Source: Acestrorhynchus altus
Taxonomy: Eukaryota > Chordata > Actinopteri > Characiformes > Acestrorhynchidae
Direction of reading: 5' to 3'
DNA length: 64,000 bases
NCBI GenBank assembly: GCA_034509495.1
Contig: CM067523.1
Location: 18,974,379-19,038,378 of the forward strand
Shown: positions 12,165 through 22,679 of the stretch, piece after piece
Layout of the letters: each line of letters begins with the position of its first letter
Position numbering within the stretch: the stretch's first letter is position 1
The notes under the pieces: generated by a model
The model's input: the letters and a program-made list of their open reading frames with translations, nothing else
Database searches by the model: none
Told to the model about the DNA's origin: nothing
Program-made: the position numbers and the translations under genes

Positions 12165-12945
12165 CTCCATCTATAAAATGTACCTACGCTCTTCGAACCC
12201 GAGATCCACACCTCAAGGGGCAGTTATATGCTGTTTTATAGGCTTCATAGCTCAGGATCAAAGTAACCTACATACATCATTATCAGTAAGTGATCCAGAT
12301 CCAGAAAAATGGCTAAAATTCACTCTTTTCCAACTGAATTAAATCCCACTTTAAAAGCCAAAGCAGCTTCCAGTGCATGTTTATTGCTCTGTCCACATGT
12401 ACATGATCAAGCTGCATACAGACTCGGCCTGATCAGTGAGAGGGGGCGGGGCCACTGACATCACTGAACCAGATAATGGTTCATAAGGAAAATTAGAAGG
12501 GAGAGGAGGGTGTTCAATTTCAGAATAAAAGTCTTCAGAAGGGATAATCCTGAAACATACATAAATAACAAAAATATTAAATTATATTCCTGTTTTTGTT
12601 TTATATTGTTTTGATAAAACACTCTGGATGATCAATTTCCCAACGGGATGTCTGGGATGTAAAGTTTTTTGGGTTTTTTTTAGTCCTTTTAAGCCTCATA
12701 CATAAACAGAATGTGGTATGACTAAGTACATTTTTTAATCAAAACATGCTGAAATTTATTTAAAATATCTATTAACGATCTAATAATTTACATCCCAAAT
12801 GAAGACACATTTGAGTAGCTTACAATCTCCTGTAATCACAGCAATATCTAACAATATCTGCCATGTTTTCAATTTTTTGGTGAATGAAAGTACATCAAAT
12901 TACAAAAACAACCCACAACTTTGGGGTTGTAATGGTTAAAGGTTT
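12165..12945 (+). repeat. Dispersed repeat family X, copy A (longest)
   Basis: The fullest of six related segments in the window. Ordered blocks are: CTTCGAACCCGAGATCC; TATATGCTGTTTTATAGGCT; CCAGTGCATGTTTATTGC; CTGATCAGTGAGAGGGGGC followed by GGGG; TTTCAGAATAAAAGTCTTC; AACACTCTGGATGATCAA; a GAAGACA-TTTGAGTA block; and an end block with AAAGTACATCAAATTAC and AATGGTTAA. It has no open frame and no obvious terminal inverted repeats, so class is unknown. Relatives are at 15590-15840, 24855-25235, 44755-45330, 47275-47715 and 59590-60190. Confidence 0.6.
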
Positions 12946-13012
12946 TTGTTTGTTTGTTTGTTTGCTTGTTTTTCATAAACACAAACAAACAATAATATAT
13001 ATATATATAATC
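12941..13012. repeat. (GTTT)n and short (AT)n
   Basis: About seven GTTT units to 12972, then a (TA) run near 12995-13009. Confidence 0.85.
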
Positions 13013-14390
13013 TCTTAAAAAAATCATCACAGACCTTCCTTTCATTGTACACATACATATATTGAGTTTTAATGATGGCACATGATCTGAAAACTGTTCT
13101 GAAACACATGTTCTTTAGGGATTACTGTTAAACTGGGTCCCTCACGCTCATGTCTTGCGAATTAACCCTAAATCTATCTGGAGATAGAGGGTTTTGGGTT
13201 GTTTTTTTGTTTTTTTTGTGTAATGTGTTTTAAAAGACACACGACCAGTTTTCACTCCTTTTTCCACTTTATGTCACTGTTAACTGAATTAACAGGCTGT
13301 TAATTCATCATCTTTTGGTGTTATACTTTTCGGTGTGGGAACCCAACACCTCAATTCCTCATCCTCAAATGACATGCGTTGCATACTGGTTCATGGCATT
13401 AACTGGATACTTTAAAGTAACTAAAATACTTTGGCTTTATAAAAATCTACTACAAAGAAGCATAGCATTCACACCTCTCTCAATGACTGTTTTCTAAATG
13501 TGTTTACAGTTTGCATAAGTATTAATATACATCAACACAACTTGCATAAATTTAGAAACATGGATGTACACTTTAACAAGCATGCCCTTAGCATGTCTGT
13601 TGCTGGGTAACAGTCGGAGTGAAGTTGCTTTGTGCTTGTAGTGCCTTTAGAGTGGCCATTTCAACTCATGCTGCCTGAAAGAATGACAATCTGTGGCAGC
13701 AGTCGTGGCTTTTGTGTGGGAAAAGTAGCTCCCATCCACACAGGAACCTGAAAAGCACACATCATTCTGAATGATTACACCTCCACAGTGGGGTCCACGG
13801 TGCTGGGATATACACATCCACGGCTCATATCCCTTTAGAAGCATCATTTCGGAGCTATTACATTGGACTGAATGTTCCTGAGCTTGCTCTGCCTGAATAA
13901 ATATACATAATGGGCGAAAAGAAGAAGGGGAAAGGTTTTATTTTGCTAAGGCAAGTGTCAAGATGAAATTGTACTCATTATGCTATTACATGCAACTTAT
14001 TTATTTATTTTTTGTTTTTGTTTGTGTTTTGCCTGTGGGTTTTTTTTTAGATCACAAACTTTCCTACAGTGGGTACAAATGGTTTCTCTTTATTATAAAA
14101 CTAGTGAAGTATGACTTTTAAAGATCCGCACAAGAAAGAAAACCAATGGCGGAGGGATTTTTAATAACAGTCTATAATTAAAGGTGCTAATAAATGAAAC
14201 TAGTCAGTGATACGTAATCACTGTGTAACAGTTGTGCTGCTATTTGATTGAATACCATAATAGAATAAATCATTAATAAACTAATCAGGATTTTTTTTAT
14301 TGATTCAAAACAAAATACATAAAAGGTTAAAAAAAAATTTATAATAAAGAAAAAAAATATATAAATATATATATAAACTGAAATCATATA
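13013..14390. other. Unique stretch, possible conserved block near 13.6-13.9 kb
   Basis: No gene or family recognised. The part at about 13570-13920 is complex and has no repeat signature. T-rich and A-rich runs lie near 14000-14050 and 14320-14380. Confidence 0.3.
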
Positions 14391-14393
14391 ATA

Positions 14394-14425
14394 TTAGCAG
14401 AGGTCGATGAACTGGACAAACACAG
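14394..14425 (+). repeat. Microsatellite-linked 32-bp motif, copy 1
   Basis: TTAGCAGAGGT-GAT-AACTGG followed by ACAAACACA is repeated almost exactly at 20786-20817. In both places it lies just upstream of a dinucleotide array ending in (TA)n. Confidence 0.6.
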
Positions 14426-14454
14426 TTTATTATTGATGCTCTATTTATATATAT

Positions 14455-14522
<68 letters not shown>
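14455..14522. repeat. (CT)n(AT)n microsatellite
   Basis: About twenty CT units followed by about fourteen TA units. Confidence 0.95.
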
Positions 14523-14525
<3 letters not shown>

Positions 14526-15284
14526 CATTTACTGTTTACCTCCCACATTACTTCCTAGCAGAGAACCCATTATATGAACTTGCTGCCTTCAGGGCAGCGG
14601 TTTTCTGTTAATTATTGCAGTTATTAAATAAATAAGAACATTTACAATATGTATACATTGATATAAAAATCTTTGACATTTCTGCCTCTAGAGATGTTCT
14701 GGTAGACTAAATAACATTGACATAATCATGTCATCTGTTGATGTCACGTGCTGTCATGAGCTAGACACAAACTGACATGAACTGGACACAACATGTAAAC
14801 CAGTTCCTTACTTCCAATAGTGGAAAGTGTCATGAATGTGTTTAAAGCATTTGTTATGACATAAAACATCATAGAATTTGATGTGACAGTTAGTGGTAAA
14901 GGTGATATGGCACTGGTTTATTGATAGATTTATCCTGATGTGAATAACATGTCTATGCCACTGTTACGTAACACATTTAGGGTAAAATGTTTCCAAAATG
15001 ACATTTTTACATTTGTTTTCAATGCAAATTTACCTTTTTTAATGATTTCTTTAAGGACAAATATATCAGTGGTTTTCTGCTGTTGATCAACAGGGTGACA
15101 GTAGGTAGTGTGTGCCGCACAACTTCAGGGATATGCTGAAACTATTGAATGCATATTTGCAGTAAATAATGCAGTAAGAAGGAGTGAAAGACAGATGGAG
15201 AAAGGCCACTGAATGGGCAGTTGAGAGAGGACATCCAATGAAGCAGTATTTTCGCAGTTTCTAATTTGAGCTCTTGCAGTTATA
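14523..15284. other. Unique stretch, nothing recognised
   Basis: Complex AT-rich sequence. The start, about 14530-14600 (CCTCCCACATTACTTCCTAG), partly resembles about 16700-16760 (CCTCCCCCATTAGTTCCTAA), so the two may share an old repeat. Confidence 0.35.
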
Positions 15285-15580
15285 GGCTATGTTCACACAG
15301 CAGACAAAAGTGAAATCCAATCCATTCTCATTTTTGTAATGTGTGACTCGGATTTTTCAGATTATTTAGAATATTCTGATTATTTGATGATTATTGATCA
15401 TTATTTGATGATGATTGATGACCTTATGATTTTTAATTTGTAGTGTTAGTGGCTACGTTTACATGCACCCTAATAATCTGATAATTAGTTGACTTGTTCA
15501 GCCAGAATAGAAACGTCCATGTATACACTTCAAGGTATACATGCGACAAGGATATTAATAATAAATTATTCTAAATACGT
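15285..15580 (+). mobile_element. Two MITE-like repeat starts
   Basis: GCTATGTTCACACAGCAGAC at about 15287 and GGCTACGTTTACATGCACCC at about 15452 both match the openings of widespread teleost non-autonomous DNA elements (hAT-like or related). Ends are eroded, so neither boundary nor class is firm. Confidence 0.4.
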
Positions 15581-15589
15581 GACTGTGGT

Positions 15590-15840
15590 TCAAATGATGG
15601 ACTTTTATTCTGAAATTTGAGCACAGTGCGAGCAAAGGAAAAGAGCAAACAGCCCCTCCCTTCTCGTTTACTTCTATAATCAAATGTCTGGGTCAGTGAT
15701 GTAATTAGCCCCACCCACTCTCACTGATAAGTCTCACTGGTCTGTAGATTACTTTGATCCTGAGTTACGAAGCCTAGAAAACAGACATGTAACTGCCTGC
15801 AAAGTGTGAATCGCCAGTCGTAAGACTTAAAAGCAGCATA
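15590..15840 (-). repeat. Dispersed repeat family X, copy F (left half, inverted)
   Basis: On the minus strand it has the TTTCAGAATAAAAGTCC block, the GTGAGAGTGGGTGGGGCT block (the counterpart of the GC-box block of copy A), the GATCAAAGTAA block and a TTACATGTCTGTTTTCTAGG block. The right half of the family is absent. Confidence 0.6.
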
Positions 15841-15951
15841 ACGTCTTGTTTTCATTACACTCTTATTAAGGTCATATTTTTACTGTATGTGTGTATGGGG
15901 TGAGGAGTAAATGGTGCATTGGTTGGTCCCTTTCAAAGCTTGTCCCATTCG

Positions 15952-15953
15952 CT

Positions 15954-15996
<43 letters not shown>

Positions 15997-16000
15997 TTTT
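15952..16000. repeat. (TTTA)n microsatellite
   Basis: About twelve TTTA units. Confidence 0.97.
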
Positions 16001-16854
16001 TCCAGTGTCTCATAGCTGCCTTCTACAGGCTGTTGCTATGATGCAGCAATGAAAGGAATGTAGGTATAACTGGATGAAAACAGTGATTTAAAGATGGACT
16101 ATCCATCTCAATTTCAGATCTATATGCCATTCCGATCATTCCTCTCTCCACAATCTGACGAGAGGTCACAGCTACCATAATCATCAGTTTTCCATTTATC
16201 TCTCACTGTACACTTTGTTCACTGTGTTTAAATCACATACTGCTGAACATAACCTCACACTCCTACTCAAGTGGTTTCTGTTCCGTCTCTTTGTGCCGCA
16301 TGAAAGACATGGGAACGCCGTGTGTGTACTCCGCAGATAAGGATAAAACGAATGTAGATGATAGTACAAACATAATCCAGTGGGATCACAAGCAATGCCA
16401 CAATTATGTGGGGGTATTTAATGGCTCTGCTCTGATAGGATTGTCCTGATGGGTGTTGGATGACACTGTATATTCATGTAACAATGCGCAACCATTGAAA
16501 CAGATACACAGTGCAGTGCTTATGAACCACCTGTGTGGGAGTGTCCTTCCTGCTTGATATAAAGTTTGTATATATATAGCCTGATACAAGCACAGCCTCA
16601 CTGAGCTCCACAATACAACATGCATACAAACTGATCACAGTGCACACAATACACTACTTTTATTCCCACAATTACTATTATAATTTAATTTACTGTATAA
16701 AACCTCCCCCATTAGTTCCTAACAGAGACCTGGTTACATGTAGCCCATGCAGAGCACATGCTACCTTCAGGTTGCTGCTAAAAACGGTGTGTGTGGACAG
16801 TGTGTGGACAATTTTGGTTTTAGTTTAGTTTAGTTTTAGTTTTATGGTTCTTAT
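16001..16854. other. Unique stretch, nothing recognised
   Basis: No gene seen. Short frames on both strands near 16.4-16.8 kb have no recognisable domain. Confidence 0.4.
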
Positions 16855-17045
16855 TTTTATAACTTGGAAGCGGTCATTTTAACTCCTTCAGGGACACTAA
16901 AGTGGCCTTCCAGCTCTCTCCCTATTATTCTGACCCAAAACATGTCTCCGCCACCTTTATGCGGTCATCACAGTCTTGTTGGTACATGGTGGCCATGCAG
17001 CAATCATCCACTACTCCATCCATCTGCACCATCCAAATTGTTTTA
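16855..17045 (-). pseudogene. Tc1/mariner-like transposase fragment
   Basis: Minus-strand translation from 16959 gives KGGGDMFWVRIIGRELEGHF and then SVPEGVKMTAS before a stop. This fits a Tc1/mariner transposase stretch (GGG-MFWVGIIG-EL-GPF) that lies between the first and second catalytic Asp. The neighbouring 80 bp may be more of the same gene but are not recognisable. Confidence 0.65.
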
Positions 17046-17099
17046 ATGGCACTTGGAGCTGACCAGTAAGGGAGTTATATATATACACAAATATAAACT

Positions 17100-17105
<6 letters not shown>

Positions 17106-17133
<28 letters not shown>
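17106..17133. repeat. (AT)n microsatellite
   Basis: About fourteen AT units abutting the truncated end of the next transposon. Confidence 0.9.
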
Positions 17134-17136
<3 letters not shown>

Positions 17137-17612
17137 TCCTTTTGCGGCCGATACAGCGTACATTCATCTTGGGAATGATCTTTTTTGGATACAATCCGTG
17201 TTAGCACCCCAACATCCCTTTCAGACAGCTTCCTCTTGCGTCCACAGTTAATCCTGTTGGATGTGGTTCGTCCTTCTTGGTGGTGCTGACATTACCCTGG
17301 ACACCATGGCTCTTGATACATCACAAAGACTTGCTGTCTTGGTCACAGTTGCTCCAGCAAGATGTGCACCAACAGTTTGTCCTCTTTTGAACTCTAGTAT
17401 GTCACCCATAATGTTGTGTTCATTGCAATATTCTGAGCAAAACTGTGCTCTTACCTGCTAATTGAACCTTCACACTCTTACTGGTGAAATGTTCATGCTC
17501 TTACTGGTGAAATGTGCAATTAATGAAGATCAGCCACCAGGCTGCTCCAATTTAGCCATGAAACCTCCCACACTACAATGACAGGTGTTTCAGTTTCATT
17601 GTTCAACCCCTG
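17134..17612 (-). mobile_element. Tc1-like element, internal-deletion derivative
   Basis: The right end carries an inverted-repeat-like GTTTCAGTTTCATTGTTCAA followed by CCCCTG, with TA at 17613-17614. Reading inward on the minus strand, the frame gives EFKRGQTVGAHLAGATVTKT and ASLCDVSRAMVSRVMSA. This is the N-terminal helix-turn-helix of a fish Tc1 transposase. At about 17175 the sequence jumps to what is normally the C-terminal end of that gene (complement of CCTCCTTTTGCGGCCGATAC), so the catalytic region is deleted. The left inverted repeat is lost at the (AT)n. Non-autonomous and dead. Confidence 0.75.
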
Positions 17613-17763
17613 TATAATAATATCTTATAATCCAGTTGGACTGACTGACGAGGACTTGCTGGTCAGCTCCATGTGCCTTTGAAACACTGCAGTCTGATCT
17701 ATCCATCCCCCACCAACAAAAGAGCTCTGTTTCAACAATAGTGTTATATAGTTTCAGACATTA

Positions 17764-17794
17764 CAACCCCTGGCAAAATTAATGGAATCACCAC
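17764..17794 (+). repeat. Terminal inverted repeat, left
   Basis: Pairs with 19565-19595, 26 of 31 bases complementary. Confidence 0.9.
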
Positions 17795-19048
17795 TTATGG
17801 AGGACATTCTCTTAATTCTTTCATTTTGTGAAAAGAATTACTCACAGAGACACAAAACTATCTTTTTATTTCAAAATTCCAAACTTCTGACATTAAGAAA
17901 CAATACAAAAATAAATAAATATAACTGATGTTCTCAGTCACAATTGTGTGTTTAGATCAAGTAGAGGGAAATACAATATGGAATCACTAAATTCTGAGGG
18001 AAATATTATGGAATCATGAGAAAAACACTGAACTATTAGTACTTTGTTGCAGCACCTCTGACTTTAATAACAGCCTAAATTCTCTGGACTTAAATAATGA
18101 CTGAAGAATGTCTTCTTCATCAATCCACCATCAATTGTCTCTTATTGCTGTTTCTAGATCAGCTTTGCAGGTTGGAGCCTCGTCTTTGAACTTTTTCTTC
18201 AAATTCCACCAGAGATTTTCAACTGGACTGAGATCTGGACTGATGGCCATGCAAGTGACCTTATATGACTTTCTTGAAGGAACATTTTCTTGTTGTTGTT
18301 TTTGCCTTATCATCTTAAAAAAAAACAAAGTCATCACCAAACACTCTTTCAGATGATGGATGAAGAAAAGTGTCCAACATTTCTGTGTAGACTTTGGCAT
18401 TTATTGCAGATGATATATCGATCATCTCCCCGATGCTTTACCTGAAACACATCCCCTGATCATCAGTGACTGGAAATTTACGTTTTCTTCAGGCTCATCT
18501 TTATAAATTTTATTTATAAAGCACCAAACAAAAGTTCCAGCATCATCATCATCAAGACTCATCACTGAAGATTACTTTCATACGGGGTCCACAGTTTCTG
18601 TATCCACTGTGATCTTGTTCTTTTCTGTTTAGGTCTGAATGATGGCTTTCGTTGGGCTTTTCTGTATGTAAATCCCATTTCTTACTGTTCAGTCAGACAT
18701 CGACTCCAGTTTCCACCACCTGTTTCTAATTTGTTTTGTTCTGAATTTTCTGTTTACATGTTTTTCTTGGACTACCTGTATTACAAACTTCCCATTTTGA
18801 TTGTACTTGGTCCAGATTTTTGACACGACTGACGGAGAACAACCAATATCTTCCGCAGCATTCTGTGATGATTTACATTCTTGAAGAAGTTCGATCATTC
18901 TCTGACGTCTCTCATGCTGGAGCCGTGAATCATGTCAATCTGCTTTGTGCAACAGCTTTCTCAGGTCTGAACTCTTTTTAACTGAAGACTAATTAGCAGA
19001 TTTAATCTGATGCAGGTGCTTGTTTTAGAACTGAAAATTACAGAGCGA

Positions 19049-19407
19049 GGGCGGCACGGTGGCACAGTGGATAGCGCTGTTGCCTCACAGCAAGAAGGAC
19101 CTGGGTTCGATCCCCGGGTGGGGTGACCTGGGAAGTTTCTGTGTGGAGTTTGCATGTTCTCCCCGTGTTCGCGTGGGTTTCCTCCGGGTACTCCGGTTTC
19201 CCCCACAGTCCAAAGACATGCATGATAGGTGAATTGGTGACTCTAAAGTGGCCCTTAGTGTGTGGATGTGTGTGCATGTGTGTGCCCTACGATGGATTAG
19301 CGCCCTGTCTAGGGTTGTTTCCCGCCCTTGCGCTCAGAGTTGCCGGCTGGGCACCGGCTCACCCGTGACCCTATTCAGGAATAAGCGGTTTGGAAAATGA
19401 ATGAATG
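19049..19407 (+). mobile_element. tRNA-derived SINE nested in the Tc1 element
   Basis: Flanked by a perfect 14-bp target duplication AAATTACAGAGCGA at 19035-19048 and 19408-19421. The head has an A-box-like TGGCACAGTGGATAGCGC and a B box GGGTTCGATCCCC near 19102-19114. The body contains TTTGCATGTTCTCCCC and TCCGGTTTCCCCCACAGTCC, typical of the DANA-like tRNA-SINE group of fish. The tail is a short GAATGAATGAA run. The clean duplication and well-kept boxes suggest a younger insertion than its host element. Confidence 0.95.
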
Positions 19408-19500
19408 AAATTACAGAGCGATTCCATAATATTTTCCCCAGAATTTACTGATTTTTTTCCCTCTACATTTTTTTTATTTCTTAATGGCAGAAGGTTGGAT

Positions 19501-19526
19501 TAAAAAAAAAAAAAAAAAAAAAAAAA
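19501..19526. repeat. Poly-A tract
   Basis: About 23 A residues inside the right part of the Tc1-like element. Confidence 0.9.
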
Positions 19527-19564
19527 TCTACAAAATTAAACAATTGAAAGAACTTCCTCCGAGA

Positions 19565-19595
19565 GTGGCGATTCCATCATTTCTACCAGGGGTTG
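19565..19595 (-). repeat. Terminal inverted repeat, right
   Basis: Complementary partner of 17764-17794, followed by TA. Confidence 0.9.
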
Positions 19596-19814
19596 TATGT
19601 TATGTTGTCATGTTTCACGTAAAACAGCTTCAGACAGCAGAATCTCTTTTCCAGACGTTCTGAGACATCCTGGTAGCTGCCACTTATTGTGTGCAAAATG
19701 TCCCAAGAAAAAATAATGGTACTCTGCATGCTGGCATGCAGTAAATAAAAGCTGTTTCTAGGTAGTTATTGGACAAACCAACACCATGTGTAAAGACTTT
19801 CTTAATAATGAGGA

Positions 19815-19849
19815 TGATAATAATAATAGTAATAATAATAATAATAATA

Positions 19850-19920
<71 letters not shown>

Positions 19921-19926
19921 AAGAAG
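19815..19926. repeat. (AAT)n(AAG)n compound microsatellite
   Basis: AAT units with rare AGT interruptions to about 19891, then about eleven AAG units. Long Asn/Lys or Leu homopolymer frames across it are artefacts. Confidence 0.97.
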
Positions 19927-20785
19927 GGCATAAAATGTATTGCAAACCTTTCATGCAATGCAGCAAGGAGAAGCAGGAGCATTTTGAAAAGCTCCACCTA
20001 CTTGTTATTTTATAGTAGTGATTTTGGACTGTCGTGACTGAGAATATTGTCCATTAATAGCGTCATGATTGCACTTTAAACACTGTGGTTAAAACAAAGA
20101 CTCAGAACTGGATTGTTTCTAAAAGAGTCAACACCCAATCCATTATAATATGACATTTCAGCCTCCATCCCAATATGCTGGATAAGATCGGGACATCATT
20201 ATAAATTACTTCTTGATAATCAGACATTTTCACTTTCACTGAAAGGTCAAAAACACACGGACACCTGCAATGATCGGATTTTTGAATGTATCTTTAATTA
20301 ATTCTAAACATTTTTCACAGTTCGTCTGGTCAGTGTTACTGGGGCCTCATGGAGTATGTGGGTCATATTGTGAAATATGACTATTATTGACAGGGTCTGA
20401 GGACTGAGACACTTTAACTTTTGTATTGATCTTGAAAATATCTGCATCACTCATGTCAATGGACATAACAACCACAGGCTATGAAGCATACAGTGATTTA
20501 TCATTATGGATTACTTTGGCAAAACCTTTACTAAAAGTAAGCCCAGCAATCAATATTTCTCAAACAGTTGGAACTGCATCGAAACAAGGTCCCTCCAGCA
20601 GTGGCAGATTCAGTCAGAGAGAATATATAAGACTCAGTTGCATACTCAATTATTACCATTCTGGAAAATATCATTGTGGGTCACCTGAGGGATTTCCCAC
20701 TCGAGCTTCAAAGTCATTGAGTGTGGTTCTGCTATATAAGTGTTTAAGATCACTGCAAAAGCCCAATATCCACAGGCTGGAAATG
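19927..20785. other. Unassigned stretch with a 156-codon frame
   Basis: The plus-strand frame 20426-20896 is one of the longer ones in the window, but its last third is a His-Thr repeat read from the CA array and the first part shows no domain I recognise. No promoter or splice logic supports it. It may be a decayed repeat. Confidence 0.35.
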
Positions 20786-20808
20786 TTAGCAGAGGTGGAT
20801 AAACTGGA

Positions 20809-20817
<9 letters not shown>
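20786..20817 (+). repeat. Microsatellite-linked 32-bp motif, copy 2
   Basis: TTAGCAGAGGTGGATAAACT followed by GGACAAACACA, nearly identical to 14394-14425, and running directly into (CA)n. Confidence 0.6.
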
Positions 20818-20868
<51 letters not shown>

Positions 20869-20893
20869 TATATATATGTATATTATATATATA
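20812..20893. repeat. (CA)n(TA)n microsatellite
   Basis: About 27 CA units followed by TA-rich sequence. Confidence 0.97.
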
Positions 20894-20982
20894 TAAACCA
20901 TGAGTTGGACTCCAGCAATCAGACACAGTCAGACAGGTTGTGTATCAATAGAGGAAATTCTTTAATTATTACCCTCCCCACG

Positions 20983-21260
20983 AGTTCTCCATCAACAAAG
21001 ATCATGATAAGAGCAAGATGTGCAATAGTCCACCAGCTCACAGAGGAAACTCCTAAACAAATAAAGGGTTTCCTCTGATTGGCTGATGTTAATGTTCACG
21101 AGTCCACCATCAGGAAAACACTGGACAACAATGGTGTGCATGGCAGGGTTGCAAGAAGATGGCTGCCACTCTTCAAATAGAACATTACAGTCTGTCGTAT
21201 GGAAAATAGCAGGCTACAGGCACAATGTTTGGGAACAGATGAGACCTTGGTTTAATTTTA
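20983..21260 (+). pseudogene. Tc1-like transposase relic (N-terminal half)
   Basis: Plus-strand codons give RARCAIVHQLTEETPKQIKG, a stop, then NVHESTIRKTLDNNGVHGRV and ARRWLP. The motif VHESTIRKTLDNNGVHGR is characteristic of the linker between the DNA-binding and catalytic domains of Tc1 transposases. Two in-frame stops are present and homology fades near 21260. The relic at 39936-40440 aligns with it base by base over the first ~110 bp, so both come from one family. Confidence 0.8.
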
Positions 21261-21451
21261 TTTGGATTCTTTAGTGATTATGTACATTATGCTATCGAAT
21301 CCCCTCCTAGTAGTCTTTATTGTAAATGTACTAGATGTGGATAGTACGCTCATGTAATAGTACAGTATACATACATTATACTGGGAAAAGAGTGATTTCA
21401 GTGTCATCATGGTGATGCATGTTCCTCTATTCGGGAACTTTATATTAAGCT
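21261..21451. other. Unique spacer
   Basis: No feature recognised between the Tc1 relic and the SINE. Confidence 0.3.
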
Positions 21452-21735
21452 GGGGGCAGCTGTGTCTCGGTGATTAAGAAACCAGTCTTGTGAGTGGAAG
21501 GTTATCGGTTCAATTCCCTGAACTAGCAGGACCGGCAGGACTAGACTGCACTTGACTTAACTCCCAACTGTTCCCCGGGTACCATGGATAGGGCTGCCAA
21601 CCACTCCTGGCACGTGTGCTCACTGCCTCCTAGCATGTGAACTCACTAGTATGTATGTGTGTGTTCCACTGCATATACGGGTTAAATACAAGGCCAAATT
21701 CTCCTGTGTGCGGCACAAGGTGTCTATCTGCATGT
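21452..21735 (+). mobile_element. tRNA-derived SINE (family 1), sense copy
   Basis: Starts GGGGGCAGCTGTGTCTCGG and has a B box CGGTTCAATTCCC at 21506-21518. The usual body follows (CCCAACTGTTCCCCGGGTAC, then GATAGGGCTGCC), then a 3' part with GGTTAAATACAAGGCC. The plus-strand counterpart of the CTCF-like site is eroded here (GCCTCCTAGC on this strand). More complete at its 3' end than the 9.8-kb copy. Confidence 0.85.
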
Positions 21736-22455
21736 TTTTCTTTTTTAAATAAAACTAATGCACTTTCTTTGAGCTACCATGTTTTTATGGTTGTATAAAG
21801 GATGGAGGAGACTTTGAATCTCGGTTGGATTCTGGTCTCAGCTCATTCAGAATGCACTTTTGATTAGTTGGAGTTTATTATTGATTGATTCAATCAGAGC
21901 AAGAATAAAACTCTCCCCGAGAAAGAGAGTTTCTAGGAATGTTGGGTTTTGATCACCTTCATTACAGATCAAATAAATCGAGTAAATCCACATCAGTGAT
22001 GTTCCCTTTATTAATAGTGAAGACGAGATTTAATGGCCAAATAGGGGAACTGTCGAGAGGTTGAGCTTTTGTCATGGTCAAACCATCTGTGCAATGACTG
22101 GTGGTTCAATAACATATAACTTAGTGCCATCTCCATAGCAGCGCAGGCTGATTCATCAGGAGTAAATAACTAATTTAATCCCTCAAAAGAGGGACAGAAA
22201 AATGGGGAATATATGGTTACCTGCTGGGGATTACAGATGTTTCCCTGAGAAGCATTTAAATCTCCTCTGAGGCGTCATCTTATCAATCACCCGCTAAGCA
22301 CTTGGGATGTTTTGGAATATATTACACCGTGCCTAATGCCTGCTACAAAGCCAGCATGAAACATGAGATGAGCCTGATGAAGGGCTTTCTTCTCCAACTT
22401 CACTGAAGCCAATTATAAGTCCTTTAATTCTGAGTGGTTGCAGCGTGGAACCGTA
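21736..22455. other. Unique stretch, possible conserved block at 22.1-22.4 kb
   Basis: Complex sequence without repeat or coding signature. The block 22130-22400 includes TAACTAATTTAATCCC, a homeodomain-type core. Conservation cannot be tested here. Confidence 0.3.
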
Positions 22456-22461
22456 ATCTTT

Positions 22462-22467
22462 ACTCTT

Positions 22468-22498
<31 letters not shown>

Positions 22499-22500
22499 GT
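22462..22500. repeat. T-rich tract
   Basis: Two runs of ten or more T separated by C. Confidence 0.9.
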
Positions 22501-22655
22501 CTTTCACCTTGTCTAAGTATAACGCGACTGCCATCACACACTCGGAGCACAACCTTGAGCTTGTTTGCGAAGCAGACTTTTGTCCACCAGTGTGAAGAGT
22601 TTATGATCAAGTGCTCTCAGAAATCAGGAGCTGGGCCCAGCTATCTTCATCCACA

Positions 22656-22670
22656 CCCCCCCCCCCCCCC
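22656..22670. repeat. Poly-C tract
   Basis: Fifteen consecutive C residues. Confidence 0.95.
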
Positions 22671-22679
22671 ATAATCTTC

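Larger units (their letters stand above)
17764..19595 (-). mobile_element. Nearly full-length Tc1-like transposon, interrupted by a SINE
   Basis: The left end begins CAACCCCTGGCAAAATTAAT and the right end is its inverted counterpart (CAACCCCTGGTAGAAATGAT on the minus strand). I count 26 of 31 matching terminal bases. TA flanks both ends (17762-17763 and 19596-19597), the expected Tc1/mariner target duplication. Without the nested SINE and its duplicated target the element is about 1.46 kb, a normal Tc1 size. The minus-strand transposase remnant keeps a helix-turn-helix (CSPSVVSKIWTKYNQNG, about 18797-18847). It also keeps a first-Asp motif FSDES at 18556-18570, followed by a stop, a second-Asp-like DDK at 18306-18314, and a Glu motif SPDLSPVENLWWNLKKK at about 18191-18246. 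Frameshifts and stops make it inactive. Confidence 0.9.

Noticed and set aside
19049..19125. Functional tRNA gene
   Set aside because: Pol III boxes belong to a SINE with its own target duplication and body.
19758..20037. Poly-Asn/Lys and poly-Leu frames
   Set aside because: They read straight through the (AAT)n(AAG)n array; low-complexity artefact.
20426..20896. 156-codon plus-strand frame
   Set aside because: Ends in His-Thr repeats from the CA array and the remainder matches no domain; another frame is also open on the same strand.
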